Source of the DNA: Thermosulfurimonas sp.
GTDB lineage: Bacteria > Desulfobacterota > Thermodesulfobacteria > Thermodesulfobacteriales > Thermodesulfobacteriaceae
DNA length: 34,260 bases
Reading direction: 5' to 3'
NCBI GenBank assembly: GCA_015487645.1
Contig: WFPH01000150.1
Coordinates: 1-34,260, forward strand
Shown here: one piece after another, positions 1-7,540 of the stretch
How the letters are laid out: each line of letters begins with the position of its first letter
Numbering within the stretch: position 1 is the stretch's first letter
Notes under the pieces: model-generated
Told to the model about the DNA's origin: nothing
The model's input: only the letters and a program-made list of their open reading frames with translations
The model's database searches: none
Position numbers and translations under genes: made by a program

Positions 1-476
1 CCCCACTTACCCCGGAGGGGTTCATTCTTGAGGCCCATGTGAAGCTGCGGCCGGTGGAGGTGGCGGTGGACGGAGTGTATGTGTGCGGGCTGGCTCATGG
101 ACCTAAACCCTTGGAGGAGACCATGGCCCAGGCCCGGGCGGCGGCGGGCAAGGCCGCGGTGCCTCTGGCCAAGGGTTTTGTGGAGGTGCCTCCGATCGTG
201 TCGCGGGTGGAAGAGAAGAAATGTATCGGCTGTGGGATCTGCGCCGCCCTTTGCCCCTATGGCGCCATCGAGATGGTCAAGGTGGAAAAGCGTCGGAAGG
301 CCCGGGTGATCGCGGCGGCCTGCAAGGGCTGTGGGGTCTGTGGTTCGCACTGTCCGGTCTTCGCCATTACGCTCGGAGGCTTTACGGACGAGGCTATCCT
401 GGAACAGATCCGGGCCTTCGGGCTTGAGGAGGTGGAGGAAAAGACCGAAGCCCAAGAGGAAAAGGAAGCCGCTTAA
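1..476 (+). CDS. hdrA: HdrA-like protein, C-terminal end (partial)
   Basis: The reading frame is open from base 3, so the gene enters from the left and only about 157 C-terminal residues are visible. The segment reads through EVAVDGVYVCGLAHGPKP, which is typical of the end of the FAD domain of heterodisulfide reductase subunit A. It is followed by two [4Fe-4S] ferredoxin motifs (CIGCGICAALCP and CKGCGVCGSHCP) and an acidic, lysine-rich tail. HdrA is the flavin subunit that bifurcates or distributes electrons in soluble Hdr complexes. The stop TAA lies 11 bases before mvhD, so the two are surely co-transcribed. With metV and metF downstream, I infer it passes electrons to or from methylene-THF reductase. 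The FAD site is outside the window, and whether this HdrA carries its own selenocysteine cannot be seen. Confidence 0.9.
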   Translation, partial: PLTPEGFILEAHVKLRPVEVAVDGVYVCGLAHGPKPLEETMAQARAAAGKAAVPLAKGFVEVPPIVSRVEEKKCIGCGICAALCPYGAIEMVKVEKRRKARVIAAACKGCGVCGSHCPVFAITLGGFTDEAILEQIRAFGLEEVEEKTEAQEEKEAA

Positions 477-487
477 GGAGGGCCGGT

Positions 488-1204
488 ATGGGATTTGAGC
501 CGAGAATTCTGAGCTTTCTTTGTAATTGGTGTTGCTACGCGGCGGCGGATTCGGCCGGAGTGGCCCGGTTCAGTTATCCGCCGAACAACCGGGTTATCCG
601 GATTATGTGCACGGGGCGTATGGACCCCCGTTTCGTGGTTGAAGCTTTCTATGTGGGCTCCGACGGGGTCTTCGTGGGCGGGTGACACCTCGGGGAATGC
701 CATTACCAGTCTGGTAATTACGAAGCTCTGGTTATGGCCGAGACGGTAAGGCGGATCCTCGATACGGTGGGGGTCCAGAGGGAGAGGTTTTATATTGACT
801 GGGCTTCGGCGGCCGAAGGGCCGAGGTTCGTGAAACTCCTTACGGATTTCACGGAGCGGATCCGGGAGCTCGGCCCCCTCGGGGAGAGGGAAGGGCTTTC
901 CCGGGATAGGCTACGTTTTCGGCTTGAAGCGGCGCGCAAACTCTGTCAAAATATGCAATTCCGAGCCCAGTACGGTAACCTGGCCAAGGAGATAAAGAAG
1001 CTTGGAGACTACAGCCCGGAAAACATTTCTCAATTGGTGGAGAAGAAACTGGTGCCGCAAATCCGTAAGAGGATCTTCGAGGCCGAGGTGAAAGAACTCC
1101 TGGCCCAGGGGCCGCAGAGTCTTGAGGCCCTCAAGGAGGCCACCGGCGCGAGCGAGGAGGAACTGGCCGGGATCCTCAATTCTCTGGAGAAGGGGAAAAA
1201 ATGA
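488..1204 (+). CDS. mvhD: MvhD-type iron-sulfur subunit, selenoprotein (UGA at 683-685 read as Sec)
   Basis: This is the [2Fe-2S] electron-transfer subunit that links a donor to HdrA in MvhADG-Hdr and MetFV-Hdr complexes. The frame from 488 meets TGA at 683-685 and continues in the same frame to a stop at 1202-1204, giving 238 residues with Sec66. Residues 12-16 (CNWCC) and C41 (CTGRMDP) match the family. The next motif reads GG-U-HLGECHY where MvhD proteins have GGCHxGDCHY, so Sec replaces a cluster cysteine. A SECIS-like hairpin follows the UGA. The protein is about 95 residues longer than a minimal MvhD and ends in a helical tail. A good Shine-Dalgarno (AAGGAGGG) precedes ATG 488. Its stop overlaps the next start (ATGA). 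FrhD/MvhD selenoproteins are known, for example VhuD of Methanococcus. Confidence 0.92.
702..718 (+). promoter_or_regulatory. SECIS-like hairpin for mvhD UGA
   Basis: A perfect 6-bp stem, ATTACC / GGTAAT, closes a five-base loop AGTCT that begins 22 bases after the UGA at 683-685. Bacterial SECIS elements are short stem-loops just downstream of the UGA whose loop carries a GU pair recognised by SelB. The loop here resembles the GGTCT loop of the SECIS in fdhA of this window. It lies inside the coding frame, as expected for bacteria. Confidence 0.75.
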
Positions 1205-1752
1205 TGCGTCTGGAACTGGCAAGAGAATGGCTGCCCGAGGTAGAGGGTTTGCCGGAAACTTATAGTCAGTGTTTCCGGTGCGGAGCCTGTTCGGGGATCT
1301 GTCCGGTGAAGAAGATCCGGAAAGACTTTGATCCCCGGGTGATCGTGCACGCCACCATTTTGGGACTTAAAGAGAAGCTCTTCGGCACACCCATCCTCTG
1401 GCTCTGTTCACAGTGTCGCAGCTGTGTGCCGGTTTGTCCCATGGAGGTCAAGCCTGCGGAGGTCATCCAGGCCCTGCGGAATTATGCCTTCAAGTCCGGT
1501 CTGGCCAATGAAGAGACCCTTTTTGAGGCCGGGAGGCTGGCCCGGGTTAATCCCGGAAAGTGCATCGTTTGCCTTACCTGTGTGCGGGTTTGCCCATTCG
1601 GAGCTCCGAGCATCAAGGAAGAGGGCTATGCGGTGATTGATCCGGCCAAGTGCCACGCTTGCGGGATCTGCGTGCAGGAATGTCCGGCCCGGGCCATCGA
1701 ACTCAAGCCGGCGGCCGAATTCGAGACCTTGAAGGTGGGGGTGGCGGTCTGA
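1201..1752 (+). CDS. HdrC-like protein with four [4Fe-4S] cluster motifs
   Basis: A 183-residue soluble iron-sulfur protein. The N-terminal half resembles HdrC, with CFRCGACSGICP (about residues 24-35) and CSQCRSCVPVCP (about residues 70-81). The C-terminal half adds a dicluster ferredoxin, with CIVCLTCVRVCP and CHACGICVQECP. Usual HdrC proteins hold only the first two clusters, so this is an HdrC-ferredoxin fusion. It would wire electrons between HdrA/MvhD and the next partners. The start is ATG 1201, overlapping the mvhD stop in ATGA; a second ATG follows at 1204. Its stop in turn overlaps the next start. No HdrB-type (CCG-domain) gene sits next to it, which is unusual for an Hdr module. 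Confidence 0.88.
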   Translation: MMRLELAREWLPEVEGLPETYSQCFRCGACSGICPVKKIRKDFDPRVIVHATILGLKEKLFGTPILWLCSQCRSCVPVCPMEVKPAEVIQALRNYAFKSGLANEETLFEAGRLARVNPGKCIVCLTCVRVCPFGAPSIKEEGYAVIDPAKCHACGICVQECPARAIELKPAAEFETLKVGVAV

Positions 1753-2135
1753 TGGCGAACATAACCATTGGCGTCCTTTGCTGTCATTACACCAACCAGG
1801 CAGGGGAGGAGGATTTCCGGGGTATTCCCGGGACCGTGATTCTCAAAAGGTATCCCTGTTCCGGGCACATCGAAGTGGCGGACATCCTGAAGACCTTTGA
1901 GGAAGGGGCGGAGGCGGTGCTGGTGGCCGGTTGCGAGAAGGACAAGTGCCATAATCTTTCGGGAAGCCTTCGGGCCGAGAAGAAGGCCCTGGGTGCCCGG
2001 AAGATTCTCGAAGAGATCGGGCTTGAGCCGGAACGGGTGAGATTCGCCTTCCTCCCGCGTCTGGATACCGGGCCTTTCATGGAAGAGGTCAAAAAAACTT
2101 TTGAAACAGCTTTAAATATGAAGTCTAAGTCTTGA
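1752..2135 (+). CDS. small MvhD-family iron-sulfur protein
   Basis: A 127-residue protein with the MvhD cysteine pattern: CC near the N-terminus (GVLCCHYTN), a cysteine in RYPCSGHIEV, and a final AGCEKDKCHNLSGS motif corresponding to GGCHxGDCHY. All positions are cysteine, unlike the selenocysteine paralogue at 488. It probably binds one [2Fe-2S] cluster and passes electrons within the Hdr-MetVF module. The start chosen is ATG 1752, which overlaps the upstream TGA; a longer frame back to 1650 would run through the HdrC gene and is not needed. It sits just upstream of metV, so it is a good candidate for the direct electron link to the reductase. The exact partner is inference. Confidence 0.85.
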   Translation: MANITIGVLCCHYTNQAGEEDFRGIPGTVILKRYPCSGHIEVADILKTFEEGAEAVLVAGCEKDKCHNLSGSLRAEKKALGARKILEEIGLEPERVRFAFLPRLDTGPFMEEVKKTFETALNMKSKS

Positions 2136-2148
2136 GGAGATAGGCAAA

Positions 2149-2820
2149 ATGATAATTGCAGAAAGGAGACCGATTCCTAAAGTCCTCAAGGCCATAGAGC
2201 CTTACGAAAAGATCCTGGTTCTGGGGTGTCGGGGGTGTGTGGCGGTGTGTTCCGCGGGCGGCGACCGGGAGGTGGAGACCATGGCGGCGGCCCTGCGGTT
2301 GGCGCGCAAGCTCTCCGGCCGACCGCTTGAGACCGGCGAGGCCACCTTTATTCGGCAGTGCGATCCGGAATATCTGGCCCCCCTGAAGGAGATGGTTCGG
2401 GACTACGAAGCGGTGGTCTCCATGGCCTGCGGGGTGGGAGTCAACCTCATAGCGGATCTCTTTCCGGAGATCAGGGTCTATCCCGGAGTGGATACCACCT
2501 TTTACGGGGCCAATCCGGCCCTGGGGGAGTGGCAGGAGAAATGCCGGGGGTGTGGGGACTGTATTCTGGATGTCACCGGGGGGCTTTGTCCGATCGCCCG
2601 GTGTGCCAAAAATCTTTTGAACGGCCCCTGCGGGGGTTCGCAGGGCGGGCGTTGTGAGATTCGGCGGGAGGTCCCCTGTGTGTGGCATCAGATTTACGAG
2701 AGGCTTTCCGCCCGGGGGGAACTGGATCGTCTCATGAACTTCTTCCCGGCCAAGGACTGGCGTCCGGCCGGACACGGTGGTCCCCGGGAAAGAATAAGAG
2801 AAGATTTGAAGATGGGATAA
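2149..2820 (+). CDS. metV: methylene-THF reductase zinc/iron-sulfur subunit MetV
   Basis: A 223-residue protein matching the MetV family (methylenetetrahydrofolate reductase C-terminal domain), which forms a complex with MetF in acetogens and other Wood-Ljungdahl organisms. The N-terminal part has LGCRGCVAVCSAGG (C27, C30, C34) and the C-terminal part is cysteine-rich: KCRGCGDC, GGLCPIARCAKNLLNGPCGG and GRCEI. In Moorella MetV connects MetF to an HdrCBA-MvhD assembly; the same grouping here, with mvhD, hdrA and hdrC-like genes upstream and metF 19 bases downstream, supports that role. A Shine-Dalgarno (GAGGAGAT) precedes ATG 2149. The length is normal for the family and nothing appears missing. 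Confidence 0.92.
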   Translation: MIIAERRPIPKVLKAIEPYEKILVLGCRGCVAVCSAGGDREVETMAAALRLARKLSGRPLETGEATFIRQCDPEYLAPLKEMVRDYEAVVSMACGVGVNLIADLFPEIRVYPGVDTTFYGANPALGEWQEKCRGCGDCILDVTGGLCPIARCAKNLLNGPCGGSQGGRCEIRREVPCVWHQIYERLSARGELDRLMNFFPAKDWRPAGHGGPRERIREDLKMG

Positions 2821-2839
2821 AGCAAAGAGGAGGGAAACG

Positions 2840-5290
2840 GTGGAACCGAGAAGCCATCTGCATCGGGTCCTTTCCGAGGGGCACTTTGCGGTTACAGCGG
2901 AGATCGGGCCTCCCAAGAGCGCCGATGCCGAAGTGGTAAGGCGCAAGGCCCGAATCCTCAAAGGTTATGTGGACGCGGCCAACATTACCGACTGTCAGAC
3001 GGCCATTGTGAGAATGTCCTCTATCGCCTCGGCGGTCCTGGTGATGGCCGAAGGGGTGGAACCCGTCATTCAGATGACCTGCCGGGACCGCAACCGGATC
3101 GGTATGCAGGCCGATCTCTTAGGGGCGGCGGCCCTGGGGATACGGAATCTTCTCTGTATAACCGGCGATCACCAGAAGTTCGGTAACCACCCGGAGGCCA
3201 AAGGGGTCTTCGATCTGGACTCCATTCAACTCCTGGCCATGGTGCGAGGGATGCGGGACGAGGGAAAGTTCATGTGCGGGGAGGAGCTCACCGGGGCCCG
3301 GCCGGAATTTTTCCTGGGGGCCGCGGCCAACCCCTTTGCCGACCCCTTCGAATTCCGGGTGAAGAGACTCGAGAAAAAGATTCGGGCGGGGGCGGAATTC
3401 ATACAGACCCAGATCGTCTATAATGTGGAGCGTTTCCGTAAGTTCATGGAGATGGCCCGGGATCTTGGTCTCACGGAAAAGGCTTACATCCTGGCGGGTA
3501 TTACTCCCCCCAAGTCCTTCGGGATGGCCCGCTACATGAAATATTTTGTGCCCGGTCTCGACGTCCCGGATGAGATCCTCAAGCGCCTGAAAGAGGCCAA
3601 GGACAAACGCGAAGAGGGGATCAACATTGCGGTGGAGATCATTCAGCAGGTGCGGGAGATCCCCGGGGTGGCCGGGGTGCACATCATGGCCATCGAGTGG
3701 GAAGAGGCCGTGCCCGAGATCGTGAAGCGGGCGGGGCTTCATCCGCGTCCGCTCGAGGCCGAGATCCGTTCGCCCATCGCGGTGGAAGTGGAGAAGCCCG
3801 TGGAGCGCGTGGAGGTCATGGCTCCGCCGACCGAAGAGGTGTCGGAGGAAGTTCCGCCGAAGCTTGAGATTCCGGTCGAGGCGGTCAAAGAGGTCTTCTC
3901 CACGGTACGTTCGAGTATGGAAGCCCTGCGTGAGGGAATCAATCTCCTTCACGACAGCCTGGCCCGGCTCGAGAAAGCCCTTCTCGGCGGAGAGGTAGTG
4001 CCGACAGAAGTACCGGAGGTTCCGCGCCTTGAGGTCAAGGTAGAAGAGAAACCGGTGGCGGAAGAAAAGCCCCCGGTAGAGGAAAAACCTCCGGTTGAGG
4101 AGAAGCCTCCAGTTGAGGAAGCCAAACCTCCGGCGGAAGAGGCTAAGCCTGAAGTCAAGGAAGAGAAACCTGAGCCTGAAGAGAAGAAAGAGGAAAAGGT
4201 CGAAGCCCAGGTGGAAGAGAAACCGGAGGAAAAACCGGAGGAGGTCAAACCAGAAGAGAAGCCTGCGCCGGCGCCCCCCGCGGAGGGGTTGGAGCTGGGA
4301 GCCTTCTCCGGGGAATATCGTCCGCTTTCCGAGCGGGCGGCGGGGCTTCCGGAAGACCTCTACAGGGAGCCCGGGACGGCTTTTATCCGCGAGGTGGAGA
4401 TCGGAAAAGGGGAGAAGGCCTTCAAGGTGGGCGGTACGAACGTTCTGCCCTTCCATCTTTTTGAAGGCGAGATGCGGCACGAGCCGCGGATCGCCATGGA
4501 AGTTCTGGATGTAAAACCGGAGGGCTGGCCGGAAAGCCTCACCAAGTACTTCGCAGATGTCCTGGGGGATCCGGCGGCCTGGGCCAAAAAGTGTGTGGAG
4601 ACTTACGGGGCCGAGGCCGTGTGTGTCTATCTCATGGGTACCGATCCCAACTATCTCAACCTGGATGCCAAACACGCCCGGGAAGTGGTGGAGAAGGTGG
4701 CGGAGGCGGTGGATGTACCTCTGATCGTCTGGGGGGCGGGGCACGCCGAAAAGGATGTGGAGGTTCTGCGCGAGGTGGCCGAAGTCCTGGGCGATCGCGG
4801 GGCAGTGATCGGGCCGGTGGAAGAGGCCAATCACCGGACCATCGGGGCTACGGCCATGGGGTACGGACTTCCGGTGGTGGCCTCAAGCCCCATCGATGTG
4901 AACCTGGCCAAGCAGCTCAATATTCTCCTTGAAAACGTCGGGGTAGCGCTGGACAAGATCCTCATGGACCCCTCCATCGGGGCTCTGGGGTATGGTCTGG
5001 AGTACACCTATTCGGTCATGGAGAGGATAAGGCTTGCGGCCCTCTACGCGCAGGATGACAAGCTTCAGGTGCCTTTCATCTGTAACGTGGGCCGCGAGGT
5101 CTGGAAGACCAAGGAGGTGGGACTTCCCAGCGACGACCTGCTGGGCGACCAGGAGGTCCGTGGGGTTCTCATGGAAGCCATTACCTCTGTGGCCCTGGCT
5201 CTGGCCGGGGGAGATCTTTTCATTATGCGTCATCCCAAAGCAATTGAGCTGACAAAGACGATAATTAGAGGGCTTATGCAACAAAATTAA
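2840..5290 (+). CDS. metF-acsD: fusion of methylene-THF reductase (MetF) and corrinoid iron-sulfur protein small subunit (AcsD/CdhD)
   Basis: One uninterrupted 816-residue frame joins two Wood-Ljungdahl enzymes. Residues 1 to about 305 are a MetF TIM barrel (AEIGPPKS, MTCRDRNRIGM, NLLCITGDHQKFG), which reduces methylene-THF to methyl-THF. Residues about 345-385 form a probable helix (VKEVFSTVRSSMEALREG). Residues 401-480 are a low-complexity linker of E/K/P/V repeats such as VEEKPP. Residues about 485-816 are the AcsD/CdhD small subunit of the corrinoid iron-sulfur protein, whose TIM barrel pairs with AcsC. The start is GTG 2840, set by AAAGAGGAGGG just upstream. No frameshift or internal stop is visible, and no second ribosome site is needed. 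Free MetF is about 300 residues and free AcsD about 320, so both domains look complete. I infer tethering of methyl-THF production to the methyl carrier. Confidence 0.9.
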   Translation: MEPRSHLHRVLSEGHFAVTAEIGPPKSADAEVVRRKARILKGYVDAANITDCQTAIVRMSSIASAVLVMAEGVEPVIQMTCRDRNRIGMQADLLGAAALGIRNLLCITGDHQKFGNHPEAKGVFDLDSIQLLAMVRGMRDEGKFMCGEELTGARPEFFLGAAANPFADPFEFRVKRLEKKIRAGAEFIQTQIVYNVERFRKFMEMARDLGLTEKAYILAGITPPKSFGMARYMKYFVPGLDVPDEILKRLKEAKDKREEGINIAVEIIQQVREIPGVAGVHIMAIEWEEAVPEIVKRAGLHPRPLEAEIRSPIAVEVEKPVERVEVMAPPTEEVSEEVPPKLEIPVEAVKEVFSTVRSSMEALREGINLLHDSLARLEKALLGGEVVPTEVPEVPRLEVKVEEKPVAEEKPPVEEKPPVEEKPPVEEAKPPAEEAKPEVKEEKPEPEEKKEEKVEAQVEEKPEEKPEEVKPEEKPAPAPPAEGLELGAFSGEYRPLSERAAGLPEDLYREPGTAFIREVEIGKGEKAFKVGGTNVLPFHLFEGEMRHEPRIAMEVLDVKPEGWPESLTKYFADVLGDPAAWAKKCVETYGAEAVCVYLMGTDPNYLNLDAKHAREVVEKVAEAVDVPLIVWGAGHAEKDVEVLREVAEVLGDRGAVIGPVEEANHRTIGATAMGYGLPVVASSPIDVNLAKQLNILLENVGVALDKILMDPSIGALGYGLEYTYSVMERIRLAALYAQDDKLQVPFICNVGREVWKTKEVGLPSDDLLGDQEVRGVLMEAITSVALALAGGDLFIMRHPKAIELTKTIIRGLMQQN
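4040..4279 (+). repeat. in-frame E/K/P/V repeat linker
   Basis: Degenerate copies of a 15-18-base unit encode VEEKPP, VEEAKPP and similar hexapeptides (residues 401-480 of the MetF-AcsD fusion). The units vary in codon choice, so this is an old protein-level repeat and not a fresh tandem duplication. It probably forms an extended, charged flexible tether between the two enzyme domains. Confidence 0.8.
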
Positions 5291-5305
5291 AGGAGGGGTT
5301 GAGGT

Positions 5306-7528
5306 ATGTCGAAGATCATTGCCACCAAGGCCATCCGTGGGGCTCACAAGATTGTGGAGCGGGCCCAGGAGAAATATGAAGAGGCGGTCAAGAAATTCGG
5401 AAAGGACAAGGAGGTATCCTTTCCGAACACCGCCTACTATCTTCCTATTATCTACGCCATGCTGGGATATCCGGTGAAGAAGCTGGGGGATTGCGGAGAG
5501 GTGCTGGAAGAGGCCCGGAGGTTGCTTCCGCCGATCCCGGAGGAGGAGCTCTGGACGCCGTATCTCGGGCCGGCCCTGGATGCCGGCATGGCCACCTTTT
5601 TTGCGGAGGAGGTCATTGAGGCCATCCGTTATCTGGAGGATCCAAACTTTTACACCAAGACCGAGGAGCCGGTAAACGGCAACCTCTGGCTCGGGGCGGC
5701 CGACGACGTGATCTTCCGTAAGCGCGGAGTGGAGTTCGTGGACGGTACGGCCCCCGGGTTTGCGGCCATTTTAGGAGCCCCGCCGGACAAGGAAACGGCG
5801 GCCAGGATCGCCCAAGAGCTCCAGGAAAAGAACCTCTACGTCTTCATGCACCATCACACCGATGGGCGCTATATGCCGGAGATGCTTCGGGAGGCCGGAG
5901 TCCAGCTCGGCTGGCCCACTCGTCTCATCCCCTTCGGGCCGGATTACACCTCGGTGGTCTTCGCCATCGGGTTCGCCTGCCGGGTGGCCATGGCTTTCGG
6001 TGGCATCAAGCCCGGTGATTACATGGGCAACCTTCTTTACAACAAGGACCGGACCTTCGCCTTTGCCATTACCTTCGGGCCGATCTCGGATGAGTGGTAC
6101 GCCAATGGAGCCGGGGCCATCAACTGGGGCTTTCCGGTGATCTCGGACTGGGATGAGCCGGAGATCAAGCCTTACGGGATTTGCACTTACGAACACGTGG
6201 TCTCCAAAGTGCCGCATGACGAAATTGTGGACCGGGCTATCGAGGTTCGGGGACTCAAGGTCACCACGGTCAAACTGGATATCCCGGTGGCCTACGCCCC
6301 GGCCTTCGAGGGCGAGCGGGTGCGAAAAGACGATCTCTATCTGGAGTGCGGAGGAGGACGGACACCGGCGGTGGAGCTGCTGCTCTCAAAGCCTCTTGAG
6401 GAGGTGGAGGACGGGAAGATCGAGGTTGTGGGCCCGGAGATCAACGAGGTAGAAAAGCTCGGTCTCCAGGGGCCACCTTACCGGTTGCCCTTCGCGGTGG
6501 TGGTGGAGGTGGCCGGAGCCAACATGCAGGAGGACTTCGAGGCCATCCTGGAACGTCAGTTCCATCACCTCATCAACTACGCCCAGGGCATCATGCACGT
6601 GGGCCAGCGGAACATCATGTGGCTGCGGATCAGCAAGGCTGCGGTGGAGAAAGGGTTCCTCTTCAAACATATCGGTGAAATCCTTTACGCCAAGATGCGT
6701 CAGGAATTCGGGGCCATCGTGGACAAGTGTCAGGTGACCATCTACACCGAGGAAGAGAAGGTCAAGGAAATTCTTGAGCTGGCCAAGGAGGTCTACGCCA
6801 AGCGGGATGCCCGTATCGCAGGTATGACCGACGAGAGCGTGGAGGTCTATTATTCCTGCACCTTGTGTCAGAGCTTTGCGCCCAGCCACGTGTGCGTTAT
6901 CACCCCCGAGCGGATCGGGATGTGCGGGGCCTACAACTGGCTGGATGGCAAAGCCTGCTACGAACTCAATCCGGCGGGGCCCAATCAGCCCATCGAGAAG
7001 GGCGAGCTTATCGATGAACGCCTGGGACAGTTTTCCGGGATCAACGAGTTTGTGAAGAAGGCCAGCCGGGGCAAAGTGGAGCGGGTGAGCCTTTACAGCA
7101 TCCTGGTGGACCCCATGACGGCCTGCGGATGCTTTGAGTGCATCGCGGCCGTTCTGCCCTCGGTCAGCGGGATCATGATCGTGAACCGGGATTACCTCGG
7201 GATGACGCCCACCGGGATGAAGTTTTCCACCATGGCCGGTATGGTGGGTGGAGGACAGGTTACGCCCGGTTTCATGGGGGTCTCCAAGAACTATATCACC
7301 TCCAGGAAGTTCCTGCTCGCGGAGGGCGGACTCAAACGGGTGGTCTGGATGCCCAAGATGCTCAAGGAGGAGCTCAAGGACAGGCTCAAGGCCCGGGCCG
7401 AGGAGCTGGGTATTCCGGATCTCATCGATAAGATCGCGGACGAGACGGTGGCCACCACCGAGCAGGAAGTCAAGGAATGGCTTGAGAAGGTCAAACATCC
7501 GGTGCTTGAGATGGAACCTCTGATGTAA
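5306..7528 (+). CDS. acsB: acetyl-CoA synthase (CODH/ACS beta/alpha subunit)
   Basis: A 740-residue bacterial-type AcsB with all three domains; the Moorella enzyme has 729. It condenses CO, the methyl group of the corrinoid protein and CoA to acetyl-CoA. The cluster A ligands are all present with the spacing of the Moorella protein shifted by 12: C518, C521, C530 and C540 (SCTLCQSF through GMCGAYNW) for the [4Fe-4S] cluster, and the C607-G-C609 motif for the distal nickel. The N-terminal CODH-binding domain is retained (DGTAPGFAAILG), which implies a bacterial AcsA partner, yet no acsA is in the window. The Shine-Dalgarno (AAAGGAGGGG) is strong and the gap after the MetF-AcsD fusion is 15 bases. 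Confidence 0.97.
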   Translation: MSKIIATKAIRGAHKIVERAQEKYEEAVKKFGKDKEVSFPNTAYYLPIIYAMLGYPVKKLGDCGEVLEEARRLLPPIPEEELWTPYLGPALDAGMATFFAEEVIEAIRYLEDPNFYTKTEEPVNGNLWLGAADDVIFRKRGVEFVDGTAPGFAAILGAPPDKETAARIAQELQEKNLYVFMHHHTDGRYMPEMLREAGVQLGWPTRLIPFGPDYTSVVFAIGFACRVAMAFGGIKPGDYMGNLLYNKDRTFAFAITFGPISDEWYANGAGAINWGFPVISDWDEPEIKPYGICTYEHVVSKVPHDEIVDRAIEVRGLKVTTVKLDIPVAYAPAFEGERVRKDDLYLECGGGRTPAVELLLSKPLEEVEDGKIEVVGPEINEVEKLGLQGPPYRLPFAVVVEVAGANMQEDFEAILERQFHHLINYAQGIMHVGQRNIMWLRISKAAVEKGFLFKHIGEILYAKMRQEFGAIVDKCQVTIYTEEEKVKEILELAKEVYAKRDARIAGMTDESVEVYYSCTLCQSFAPSHVCVITPERIGMCGAYNWLDGKACYELNPAGPNQPIEKGELIDERLGQFSGINEFVKKASRGKVERVSLYSILVDPMTACGCFECIAAVLPSVSGIMIVNRDYLGMTPTGMKFSTMAGMVGGGQVTPGFMGVSKNYITSRKFLLAEGGLKRVVWMPKMLKEELKDRLKARAEELGIPDLIDKIADETVATTEQEVKEWLEKVKHPVLEMEPLM

Positions 7529-7540
7529 GGGAGGAGGGAA

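Noticed and set aside
734-1204. Independent gene starting at ATG 734
   Set aside because: It is the 3' part of mvhD in the same frame as 488-682; the Sec reading explains the interruption better.
3119-4834. 571-codon open frame on the minus strand opposite the MetF-AcsD fusion
   Set aside because: It is antisense to clear domain sequence. Its product is rich in Leu, Arg, Phe and His as expected from reading the E/K/P repeat backwards, and it has no ribosome site or known motif.
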